NCBI GenBank assembly: GCA_029953615.1
Contig: CP124529.1
Span: forward strand, 5,606,494-5,670,493
DNA: 64,000 nt
Direction: 5' to 3'
DNA from: Pseudomonas putida
Lineage (GTDB): Bacteria; Pseudomonadota; Gammaproteobacteria; Pseudomonadales; Pseudomonadaceae
Shown: positions 26,344 through 35,559 of the stretch, piece after piece
How positions within the stretch are numbered: position 1 is the first letter of the stretch
How the letters are laid out: every line of letters starts with the position of its first letter
Position numbers and translations under genes: made by a program
The notes under the pieces: generated by a model
Told to the model about the DNA's origin: nothing
The model's input: only the letters and a program-made list of their open reading frames with translations
Databases searched by the model: none

Positions 26344-29300
26344 ATGCTAGATACACGCCGCTCCATGCCTGCCGTGCTGGATCGCCACATCGAGAAAGAA
26401 GAGGATGACGCCTTCGGGCACCGGCACTACGCGCAGGCCCTCCGGAGCTTGATTGAAGATGAAGGTCATCAGCCACCATTCAGCATCGGCTTGCTAGGCG
26501 GCTGGGGCACCGGTAAGAGCTCCATCAAAGAGATGTATACGCACGCCTTGGCTGATGACACCTCGACAGCGGGTGGACGCCGCCCGCGCAGTCAGCGTTT
26601 CAAAAGCATCACGTTCAACGCTTGGAGATTTGGTGGCAAGGAACAAGACATCAAGCGCGCCCTCCTACGGCACGTGTTCCTGGAGCTGGGTGGCGATGAG
26701 AGCAAACTTCATGATGACCTCTACCGCAATGTGACCCACACAGAGACGGTCAACAAGGGTGTCGGTGAACTGACCAAGCAACACCTGATGAGCTGGGTTG
26801 CCCCTGTACCGGCGTTCCTGATCGCAGTGATCACCTATCTGCTCTTCGTAGCCGCAGGCTTGAAATGGCTACCGCTGGAGAATGCCATCGTCCAGTCGCT
26901 TTTCGTTGCTGCGGTCACTGGGATTTATGCTTACCTGATCAAGGTGATGAAACCGACGGCAGTCAGCCCCTTTAATACCGTCACTCGCGTCCATCTGCCC
27001 AGCGCCAGTGCTGAGCAGTATGAAGAGATGCTGTTGCAGCAGTTGCGCAAGTTCAAAGCGTCGAGAAGTAATGCGGTACCCTACGAGCGCCTCGTCATTT
27101 TCGTGGACGACCTCGACCGACTCTCAGCGGAAGAAATGGTCTTGGGCCTGGATGCCGTGCGTACATTCATGGAGATCCCGGTCAACAAGCTTCCGGACAA
27201 CCTCGGCCTGGTATTCGTGATTTCATGCGATGAGGGCAAAGTTGCGGATGCGCTCTCGCGCCGACGCGGCAACCCTGAGCAACCAGGCTCAGTGTTCAAC
27301 CCCACCGATGCTCGGCGTTACCTTGATCGCATTTTCCAGTTCAGGCTGGAGATTCCGCCTCCGCCGCGAAGCGACATGCGCCAATTCGCGCTTTCCAAGC
27401 TTAAGAACTTCCCAGACCTGGTGAAAGACATCTCCGATAGAGGCGCCTCGGTTGAACAGGTGGTGGATCGGATGATTCACATCAACGTCACCGATCCGCG
27501 TAATGCCCTTCAGATCGTAAACGCATTCACCCAGACTTGGTGGCTTGCAAAAGAACGCGAGCTTGGCGCCATTGGCAGTGAGCGACCTGGCGGCCTGCAT
27601 GAGGGTGCCGTCACAAACTACCCGGTTGCGCTAGGGGCATTGAGTGCCGCACGTGTGAGCTTCCCGGGATTTTACCAAGACCTGCAAGGTGACCCGCAGC
27701 TGCTGGAGCGCCTCACGAACTTGATGGTCAGGCAGGCGCTGCTCGATGACGAGCCTCTCGAAACTCACCATGTACTTAAGCGCTATGTGACTCAAGAAGA
27801 GGGAGCGGAAAAAACCAGCGTGCTCGATGGGCAGCGCGATCTGCGTCAGTTCCTGGCCAGCCTGGTGGGCATTCAATGGCCGGGCTCGCTGCAGAGCCTG
27901 TTGTTGCTGTCCGAGGACTTCGCGACAAGACAATACGGCCCCCATGCTGCACGGATCTATGGCTACCTGGTCTCCGGAGACACACAGGGCTTCCTGGAGG
28001 CCCTTTCTCCTCGTGCCAACGAGTCCTTGAGCGATCAAGAGACTCAGCTGTTGCACGGCATGCTAAGCGAGCTGCATCGCACTGAAGACACGCTCAAGTT
28101 CAACGCGATGCGTGTTGTGGCCGACATCATTGATCGCTTGCCGCCGCGTACCCGCGATCTGGTACTGGGGATTCTGAGCAACGACATCGTGACCTCTGAC
28201 AGTCTTCGCTCACTGCTTGGCGTAGAGAAGATCGGTCGGATCACCGCTATCTCGAATCCAACGGATCAAAAGCAGATAGCCTCGGTGTTGATCGACGAGC
28301 TGCTGACGCCTGACAAAGCCTGCACCATGCGCCTCCAGTCGGGTCAGATGCCCAATCTGGAAGAAACCATCATCATGGTTGAAGGCGCATCGCAGATAGT
28401 GCTCAGCGTGTTTTCCGCTCATGGTCTTGGGCCGGCAGCGAAAGACCGGCTCATGCAATGGCTGTCCAGACGCACAGTAAAAACAGGCTCTGGCTCAATC
28501 ACTCTCCCGTTTAGCCACCTGCAACGCTGGATGGATGAGTTCGAGACGTCGTTGCTACCGGAGATCGGAACGGCGTACGTAAATCAGTTGATCACTGCGC
28601 TACACGGCCATGAAGAACCGCACGATGAAGACGATCTGATTGACGGGCTGGATATGCAGCAAACGACTGACAGGATCAACTCCGTCTGGGATCGCATGTC
28701 CAGCGAAGGTGATGAAAGCCGTGATGAGCTTTGGGAGCAGGTGACCAACCTTTCGAACATGAGCGCACCGCTCATCATCGGCTGCGTGATCCGAGCACTG
28801 GAGCAATACGTTCCTTACTCAGACGAAGAGCAGTTGCTGAAGTGCCTGGCTAGATTCAGCATCCGAGTAGCTGACCTCGATAACGAGACCATTGATTACC
28901 AACGCGCATTCCGGTTGATTGTGGATCTCGGTGCTGAGCGCAAACCGTACTTCAACGACGAATGGCGGGAGAGCTTTACCGATTTTGCGATCTCGTTGAG
29001 TACCACTGATGGCTATGCCGATGATGCTGCTGAGGTGCTACGCAAATTTGTGGTGGATCATCCGCGCAGCCTTGCGAGAGTGCTCGATCATTGGATCAGG
29101 AGACCCCTTAGCGCCATTCCTGGCGTATGCCGCAATCAGCTGTTTGAGGTATTCGGATCACTCTACGAGCACGACCAAACCTCGCTCGTCAATCAACTGA
29201 CCACGCTCGTAAGCAGCCAAGAGCTGGATGATGCGCAAGGGGCGCTCTACACAGACGCAGCCACGCATATCCCCTTGCAATACTGGAGCGACAAACTGCT

Positions 29301-30420
29301 ACGCCCTCATGTGGATGCGCTGATGTTGGCGGCCCCAAGCAAAATAGCCTCATGGGACAACGTGCTGCGACAGCTTGTCCCAGGCATTTCACTGGTGTTC
29401 ATGCAGGCCACTCCGACAGTGTTGGGGCCAGCGCTGCAGAAATTGTTCAGTGGTGCCAAGGGACACAAGCATGCCTTCGAGAGTCTGCACAAGCACTTCT
29501 GCGGGCGTTGGCCAACGATTGAGCAGCTTCCCCACGGCTACTCTCCTCAAGCGCTCTTCAACGAAGCAAGGCAGCAGGCCTCATCATCACCAGGCATTGT
29601 CGGCAAATACACGCTAGCGTCCATGGAAAGCATGATCACCGGCGGTATCGTTCCATCGACACAAGGTGCTCAACTGGTGGACACAGCATGTGCCGTCTGG
29701 CAACAAAATCCCGCACAAGCCATCGACTCCCTGACATCCGGGCATGTAAGGCTCAGCAGCCCTCAGCTCACTACGCTGGCTGATGGTGTCGACTTCAACA
29801 AAGCAGTACAGGTTGAGATGCTTGAACGCGCCTGGACGGCGTTGATTCCCGAGTTGCCGGTGGACGAATACGTGAGCGCTGGCAAAGCAGTATTGCTGAA
29901 AGGCCCACGGGGCAATGTGAACGACCCTGATCTTGCCTTCTCCATCTGGTGCCGCGCGCTCAAAATCGAAGCATTCAACAACCTAAACTCCATGCTGTTG
30001 CACAGCGAGATCACTGATGAGCAACGCAAAAGGGTTTACGGTCACATTTTCCGCGCCTACATGGATGAGAAGGAGTCGAAGGAGCTGCCAGCACTGGCAC
30101 TTCAACTGCTGAAGATTCCGGAGAGCCCTCTCACTTGGACAGCCGTCAATGAGCTGCGCTCTGAAATCAAAGATCGGCTGCCTAGTCATGAAGAGCGATT
30201 GGCATATGCACGTCTTCTGCTGCGTGAGATTCCGAATGCGGCTTCAGATACGGCCAAAGGACACATTGCTGCCTGGGCAAGAGCGTTCGGAACCGAAGCG
30301 CTGCTCAAGGAGCTTGATCCGGCACGGTTATCAGAAGCCGATCTGCAAATCATCAACACTGCTTTTGGCACAAGCAAGCCTATGGCTGGCCTGCTGAAGC
30401 GCTGGCTCAACCGGAACTGA
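26344..30420 (+). CDS. Large KAP-family P-loop NTPase, membrane-anchored
   Basis: A 1358-residue protein. Residues about 1-450 form a KAP NTPase: Walker A GGWGTGKSS near 52-60, two transmembrane helices (about 151-173 and 179-201) inserted in the NTPase domain as typical for KAP, and Walker B LVIFVDDLDRL near 250-260, followed by a sensor region (FVISCDEGKVADAL, DARRYLDRIFQFRLEIP). The remaining roughly 900 residues are helical and unassigned, perhaps alpha-solenoid repeats. The ATG at 26344 is preceded by AAGGAAG; 26317 is a poorer alternative. KAP NTPases recur in phage-defence loci; the context here (XRE upstream, RES and PIN genes beyond) suggests a defence role, not shown. Confidence 0.85.
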   Translation: MLDTRRSMPAVLDRHIEKEEDDAFGHRHYAQALRSLIEDEGHQPPFSIGLLGGWGTGKSSIKEMYTHALADDTSTAGGRRPRSQRFKSITFNAWRFGGKEQDIKRALLRHVFLELGGDESKLHDDLYRNVTHTETVNKGVGELTKQHLMSWVAPVPAFLIAVITYLLFVAAGLKWLPLENAIVQSLFVAAVTGIYAYLIKVMKPTAVSPFNTVTRVHLPSASAEQYEEMLLQQLRKFKASRSNAVPYERLVIFVDDLDRLSAEEMVLGLDAVRTFMEIPVNKLPDNLGLVFVISCDEGKVADALSRRRGNPEQPGSVFNPTDARRYLDRIFQFRLEIPPPPRSDMRQFALSKLKNFPDLVKDISDRGASVEQVVDRMIHINVTDPRNALQIVNAFTQTWWLAKERELGAIGSERPGGLHEGAVTNYPVALGALSAARVSFPGFYQDLQGDPQLLERLTNLMVRQALLDDEPLETHHVLKRYVTQEEGAEKTSVLDGQRDLRQFLASLVGIQWPGSLQSLLLLSEDFATRQYGPHAARIYGYLVSGDTQGFLEALSPRANESLSDQETQLLHGMLSELHRTEDTLKFNAMRVVADIIDRLPPRTRDLVLGILSNDIVTSDSLRSLLGVEKIGRITAISNPTDQKQIASVLIDELLTPDKACTMRLQSGQMPNLEETIIMVEGASQIVLSVFSAHGLGPAAKDRLMQWLSRRTVKTGSGSITLPFSHLQRWMDEFETSLLPEIGTAYVNQLITALHGHEEPHDEDDLIDGLDMQQTTDRINSVWDRMSSEGDESRDELWEQVTNLSNMSAPLIIGCVIRALEQYVPYSDEEQLLKCLARFSIRVADLDNETIDYQRAFRLIVDLGAERKPYFNDEWRESFTDFAISLSTTDGYADDAAEVLRKFVVDHPRSLARVLDHWIRRPLSAIPGVCRNQLFEVFGSLYEHDQTSLVNQLTTLVSSQELDDAQGALYTDAATHIPLQYWSDKLLRPHVDALMLAAPSKIASWDNVLRQLVPGISLVFMQATPTVLGPALQKLFSGAKGHKHAFESLHKHFCGRWPTIEQLPHGYSPQALFNEARQQASSSPGIVGKYTLASMESMITGGIVPSTQGAQLVDTACAVWQQNPAQAIDSLTSGHVRLSSPQLTTLADGVDFNKAVQVEMLERAWTALIPELPVDEYVSAGKAVLLKGPRGNVNDPDLAFSIWCRALKIEAFNNLNSMLLHSEITDEQRKRVYGHIFRAYMDEKESKELPALALQLLKIPESPLTWTAVNELRSEIKDRLPSHEERLAYARLLLREIPNAASDTAKGHIAAWARAFGTEALLKELDPARLSEADLQIINTAFGTSKPMAGLLKRWLNRN

Positions 30421-30439
30421 AAAGCCGACAGCTCCAGAT

Positions 30440-30462
30440 GGGCGGGCAACCTATGCCCGCCC
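30440..30462. terminator. Hairpin after the KAP gene
   Basis: GGGCGGGC, loop AACCTAT and GCCCGCCC form an 8-bp GC stem 20 bases after the KAP stop, between convergent genes. There is no T-tract, so efficiency as an intrinsic terminator is uncertain. Confidence 0.6.
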
Positions 30463-30491
30463 TCGCCGTCGACTAGTGATCGATCAGGATC

Positions 30492-31806
30492 TCAAGGGTT
30501 GTAGCCCACAAGTTTTTCATCTGTATCAAAATCGACCCACTTGACCTGGTGAATTCGGATCTCCTCCCGATCCAGAGCCAGTGCAGGTTCGTAGCGAGGT
30601 ACCGGAGGAATCTCATCCCACCAGCTCGGCTGATCCTCGCCCTTCTTCTTGGCCGCCCAGATCTGTGGACTGTAGTACTCACCCTCATCTACAGGTTGCC
30701 GAAGGGAGGCGAACTCAGCTTTGTACTTAGAGTCGGTATGGTGCACACCGGATGCCTTATTAAAGAGGATCACGTTGTGTCCAGGTGCGACATCATCACG
30801 CTTACCCAGCTGGATTGACGGGAAGTAGATGCCGTCCAAGTTGAGCGTAGGATGCATCGACAGGTAGTCGGCGATCGCCTGCGTAATCAAGTAGCCGTGA
30901 TCCGCCAGATCCGGCATCACTGGTATCAACAACTGGTTTTTCAGGCTCGCTAGAAAAGCGGCTCGCTTCGCCTGCTCGACGCGTTGGGGGTCAAAGTAGC
31001 TGATGCCGACTATCAGGACGCGTTTTGTTCAACGCCCCCAAATTGAGCAACCGCAGTGGGCGAGTCACCTGGAACGCGGCGGTTACCACATAGCTTCCAA
31101 CAGGTGGTCGAACCTCAGCAATGGCGGTTCTGTCGTTTGTAGCGCCATAAAACACTGAGACGCCTTTGGCATTCATCCGTCCTGCGGCCCCTACTCCCGA
31201 CGGAGGTGGCCCTAAGAAACGCTCAGGATGGAGCAATGCTTCCTCAACACTGCTATCAGAGGAAAACACTCTCGCCCGTTTAAAGGTATGCAGGGGTTGG
31301 CCAGGGCCGATCGTGAATATGGCTGAGCGTGATCCGCGAAGGTGCAATTGATCGACCTTGCCAAAGACCTGCTCAAGAACACGCGTGACAGCTGGGTTCA
31401 CGAACCGTGCTTCCTCGCGGAGGCTACGCTCCATCTCCCTCCACTCATACGTCATGTCGATGCTCGCTGAAGCGCCCTCTCTGAAGTACGGATCCTCATC
31501 TCTCCAGCCGTCCCAAAGGACTTCACCGATATCGTTTATCAGCTCATCCGAACAGCCAAGTACACGGTGAAGCACGTCCGTCCAGTGCTCCCCGATCGGC
31601 GCGTGGTTGTGGAGGTAAACCGAACGCGGCTGTTCGACGACCTCAAACGAAGAAAGCGCAGACTCCCGACACTGCTCGATGAGCGCCTCAAGCGGCACGA
31701 CACCACTCTCCTTCTGACAGTAGCTACACTCGTCGGTATCATCGAAGTCCAAGTAGTCTTGGAGATAGCGTTCAACAACGCATTCTGAGCATACAAATTT
31801 CAACAT
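30492..31806 (-). pseudogene. RES-domain toxin with N-terminal HEPN/RES-NTD region, frameshifted
   Basis: Residues about 1-190 include a CxxC...CxxC metal-binding N-terminus (FVCSECVV, ECSYCQKES) and a helical RES N-terminal domain. The RES domain follows with FKRARVFS, NAKGVSVFYGATNDRTAIAE and PLRLLNLGALN, the NAD+-degrading toxin fold. The frame then breaks at the TTTT run (31023-31026, plus strand). With one base fewer it continues ISYFDPQRVEQAKRAAFL and DHGYLITQAIADYL to a stop at 30492, giving 437 residues. The start at 31806 has GGGAGG upstream. No separate antitoxin is visible; RES proteins with this N-terminal domain often lack one. Confidence 0.72.
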
Positions 31807-32008
31807 ACTGCCTCCCTTGGCCTTAAGCACACTTGGGCCCCAAATCTGCGATACTACTGGATCACGCTATTAAAGACTGCTCATCAATTTTCGTCGTTTA
31901 CCGCGCACGGGCTAGGCAACAGCCCATTGCTACAACCTTAAGTGCTTGGTAAGCAGCGGTCATGGCAGTGACTACTCTAACTGTTCGACCACTCTAGAAT
32001 GAGTCCAC

Positions 32009-33096
32009 CTATGTCTGCTTCAAAGGCATCCGCTTAACCATCTTGCTGTTCATCGTCAAACAGGCTCCCGACTCGGAAGCCCATCTAGACAGATCTGTGC
32101 CCTCTAAAGATTTTGGGCACAGCAACGTAACACCACCCAAAGTAAAAAGCACAAGCCCTTCTACTACCGGATAATTCCTTTTCGTAACAACGTTCCCCCA
32201 GCTCCTATCAAAATCTTCTGCAGCATAGGTTTCCTTCAACATATAAGGAAACACCCGCACATCCTTAATACCTGCTAGAACTGCCGCCTGATCGACCGCA
32301 GCGGGCACAGCTGACGGCACAATAACGAGCGTACCAATTATCAGAGCCACAACACCAAAAAATGCGTTGCGCACCCGAACAAAGGTCTCACCCCTTGACA
32401 CATAGAATGCGATAGCGGGAACAAAACCAAGGATGGTAATAAATATCGAAATAAAAACAGCCTTACTCACACCGCCTTGACTGTAAAACAACGAAGGCGT
32501 GCTCAAAAAACAGCTAGCATTGGAAAAGTGGCAGCGATCGCTGCCACCCAGGTAGCCATAGCCAAAGCAGACATGTGCTTCAGGTGGATAACCCCAAAGC
32601 AATGGACAGCCTTATCACCTGAAATAGCCTTATCGAGCAGAACAGTGAACTTGGGAATGAAAAACAATACAAGCATACCTATCACCACCCATACAGCGGA
32701 GTCGACAAACACAGGGACTACACTTGTATTATGAGTCAGCAAGGTCGAGCAAACTGTCGCGACAACGCCAGCAAGCGTGGGGATAAGCAGATAGCCCGCC
32801 ATCGCACGCTGGACGTCCGGTGTTTTTTTGAACAGATTGACGGCAACTGCGTATGAAGCCGTAGTTAAGAGAAGAAGCAGCAGATAAAAAATCAGCAACA
32901 GACTTGACACAACGACCCAAGGCCATACCTCCGAAGGTGCCGCCAAAGCCTTACCTATCAATTCGGGCGATCCAATTTCATGCAAATAGGCAAAAATAAC
33001 GACGAAAGCTGCAAGCGCCCCCACAGCTGTCACTGTAGCGCTTGCTGACACCAGACTCCCCAACGCCCTCCAAACATTAATACCTTGAAGACTCAT
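32009..33096 (-). pseudogene. Polytopic membrane protein of unknown function, frameshifted
   Basis: The first frame (from 33096, with GGAG before the ATG) encodes MSLQGINVWRALG and about four or five hydrophobic segments, ending FPMLAVF. A second frame continues LSTPSLFYSQGG and further membrane helices (ISIFITILGFVPAIAFYV, FFGVVALIIGTLVIV) to a stop at 32009. The run of six T on the minus strand (about 32506-32511) separates them; one more T would give AVFLSTPSLFY and a 362-residue protein. No known family is recognised. It lies within the defence-type island, so a membrane-acting effector is possible but unproven. A start at 33123 is also possible. Confidence 0.55.
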
Positions 33097-33405
33097 GGGA
33101 ACTCCGCTTTTTAAATCCGACATTACTAAATTCACCTCCATTCAATTAATTTCCACCACGCGCCCAAAAAAACCAATGAAAACCACCTCTCACAAGTTCA
33201 TTGGGCGCACGGTAAAGAGACCGATCCGATACGACGGATTGACATGGGTAGCTACGCCCTATCCCTTAGATGGAAATAACTTTGTAGCAGTCCGAACACA
33301 AATGTACTCCTCACTGCTAGCCAACTGCGACGCTCACAAATTCTCGATATTCCCCGAACCGCTCAAGACCTGCACACCACGCTAGAATGAGATCGCTTCC
33401 CCACC

Positions 33406-34474
33406 TCACGTGGTGATGAGTACCCGTTCGCCCTGCACCGTGACTAACCCCACCTCCGTGCGGATATCAAGATACTCATAGATCGCACGGACTTTGCTCA
33501 CGAAAGGCTGCGTCGCCACTGAGCAGAACATTGGTGAATATCGCCGTAGACGCATGCGCCGCATCGCTGATTGACGCGATGTGACGGTTTTCCTTGTCTA
33601 GCCGGCTATCAGGGTTGTACCCAATGACGTTGAGGACGTTATAGATGCTAGTCACTTTCTCGAACCGGTAGAGCTCGCGACCATGGATCGGACTGGCTGA
33701 AATGCCGAGGAAGTTTTCGATCGTGAACCCTCTGTCCTTGTAGCCGTCAAGGTTCTGGTAACGTGCCCAGATTTTCTTGATGACATTGGGCGCTTCAATG
33801 TTGTTCAGTTGCACGGGCCCCGCCCCAACTGCTTCACGGTACCCCTGGATACCAGATTTCGCACCCGATTCATCGATGTGCTTGGTCATCTCCTGCGCCG
33901 ACAGTTGCGTGGCCTTTTCGTACGCCCTCTGGGTGATCTCAATATACTGATCGGCTGCAGCGACCAGTTCCGGATGTGTGTCCGCCAAGGCTGCCGCTCC
34001 GTCAGCGACCATCTTCATCAACCCTTTGAATGCCTCCGTTTGTTCGGCGGCGATGTCCTCAAAACTGTTGTCTTTGCGTCCACCGAACATCTTCAGAGTG
34101 GTCTAATGAGCTGAGGCAAGCATCTGATCGAAGAATGGTGCAGTAGCGACGTACTGCTCAAAGGCAGCCACGGGAGGCGTTGAGGCGAGAAACATCTGCC
34201 CTGTCGGCTGGAACGCGCTATCAACGTCATGCTTGAGGATCATGGCATTGAACCTGGACAGAACCTCCAAGAACTTGTCAGGCTGCCCACTGCGTTTTAT
34301 CTCCCGCAGGGTATGGTCGGAATATACGATCTGAAAGTCTTTGGAGAACTGGGTGAAAAACGCCGGATCTCTCTGCTTAACGGCCAGATCGATTACATTT
34401 TGATCAAAGTAGACCGTGGGTCTACCGTTGTACATAGGCCATTCTTGCTGCTCATCCATACCCTTACCCCTCAT
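33406..34474 (-). pseudogene. PIN-like domain protein broken by stop codon and frameshift
   Basis: The N-terminal part (PTVYFDQNVIDLAVKQRD, YSDHTLREIKRSGQ) carries the first acidic residue of a PIN-like fold. A TAG at 34103-34105 interrupts the frame, which continues in phase as KMFGGRKDNSFEDIAAEQ through a helical middle to AAHASTAIFTNVLLSGDAAF, the expected C-terminal acidic site. At the AAA run 33503-33505 (plus strand) one base fewer restores VSKVRAIYEYLDIRTEVG and a stop at 33406. The whole would be about 355 residues. The PIN halves on both sides of the TAG argue for one ancestral gene, probably a nuclease. Confidence 0.6.
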
Positions 34475-34842
34475 CCTTTATTAGCGCGTCTGCCGCGCAA
34501 CCCTAGCCGTAGACCTCATTGGGAGGAAGACCAAGCCTTCCAGTCAGTCATTCATATCATGAAAAACCGTCGTGGTTATGGATGACGCGGAGGGTCGTTA
34601 GACACCTCATAAATAAAGCGATTGCAAATGGTCACCGGCAAGCCGCACAGCGGGCCAGCGCACAAAGCCCAGCGCACGTCCTTCATAACCCACCCGCAAA
34701 CCACTCGACGAGCGCTCAATTTCGCATCAGCAACATACCCACAATGACGATTGTGAACGCAACAACGCTGAAGCTACTGCCCCACGCCCTTGCTTGGAGC
34801 TCTGAATCAGCCTCTAAAATTCACAAATATCGATTCCTCACT
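34475..34842. other. Intergenic region before the two-gene XRE-metalloprotease module
   Basis: About 370 bases with no supported gene. A plus-strand frame runs through from 34519 into the next gene, but its early residues (SAQSPAHVLHNPPANHSTSA) look non-coding. It holds the upstream region of the promoter described at 34843. Confidence 0.5.
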
Positions 34843-34871
34843 ATTCAAGCGAAATTTTTTAGAGGTATAAT
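34843..34871 (+). promoter_or_regulatory. Candidate sigma-70 promoter
   Basis: A perfect -10 hexamer TATAAT at 34866-34871 with a weak -35 (ATTCAA at 34843-34848) 17 bases upstream. It lies 32 bases before the ATG at 34903 and would drive the toxin-like gene and its XRE-ImmA/IrrE partner. Confidence 0.55.
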
Positions 34872-34902
34872 CCCGTCATTCGAAACCCGAGAACCTCCAT
34901 TC

Positions 34903-35559
34903 ATGACCAAAACCCGCCAACCCACCATTCCCGAGCTGTTGATTCACCATGTCCCTCGCAACCTTGCCATGGGTATCGAGGACGCATTTGAAGCAGGTGC
35001 GCTCCGCGCGTACCTGGATACGAAAGACATGGACGACAACCACCGGAAGAATGCGCTGGGACAGATGCGGGCCTTCCGCATGAACGAGTCCTTTGAAGAG
35101 ACGTTGCGTGCCGCCGACGCAGTCCATACGCCCCTCAAGGGTAACGGAGTCGTCTTGGGCCACGCCGGCATCTTCAAGTTCGGTCGGGTGAACATGTGCT
35201 CCACGTTGTGGAACAACATCCGACGGGGTGCTATCCGACGGCAGCTTGCAGAGGCAAACCAGGCCATGACGCAGCTGGTTCAGCCATCACTTTTTGCGCC
35301 GGAACCTATCACCTCCGGTACGTTCTTTTTCGTAGCGTGCTTCAGCGGCTCACTGACCCAACTGCCCGAAGCGCCTCTGGAAATTCACATCGCGGTGCCA
35401 GATGCGAAAATGAAGGGTTGGCTTTTCCGAGAGCCTTTGAGTAAGTTCCTCGCTCGTTACGATGAAGCATCTGAGCAAATCGACAAGGCGAAGCCGAAAC
35501 TCAAAACAGGCGTGCTCGAAACGGGCCTACCCGAAACAGGAAAACATACAGAATCATGA
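34903..35559 (+). CDS. Uncharacterised protein, candidate toxin of a RosmerTA-like module
   Basis: A 218-residue product starting MTKTRQPTIPELLIHHVPRN. I recognise no catalytic domain. Visible pieces are DDNHRKNALGQMRAFRMNES, a central STLWNNIRRGAIRRQLAEAN and a Lys/Glu-rich tail (KPKLKTGVLETGLPETGK). Its stop overlaps the start of the XRE-ImmA/IrrE gene (ATGA), so the two are translationally coupled. This layout, an unknown protein followed by an XRE-metallopeptidase, is that of the RosmerTA toxin-antitoxin defence systems, where this gene would be the toxin; assignment is by architecture only. Confidence 0.65.
   Translation: MTKTRQPTIPELLIHHVPRNLAMGIEDAFEAGALRAYLDTKDMDDNHRKNALGQMRAFRMNESFEETLRAADAVHTPLKGNGVVLGHAGIFKFGRVNMCSTLWNNIRRGAIRRQLAEANQAMTQLVQPSLFAPEPITSGTFFFVACFSGSLTQLPEAPLEIHIAVPDAKMKGWLFREPLSKFLARYDEASEQIDKAKPKLKTGVLETGLPETGKHTES

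Noticed and set aside
33176..33385. Small plus-strand frame (MKTTSHKFIGRTVKRPIR) between the membrane-protein and PIN-like genes
   Set aside because: No recognisable domain or good ribosome site; it could be a relic but cannot be supported.
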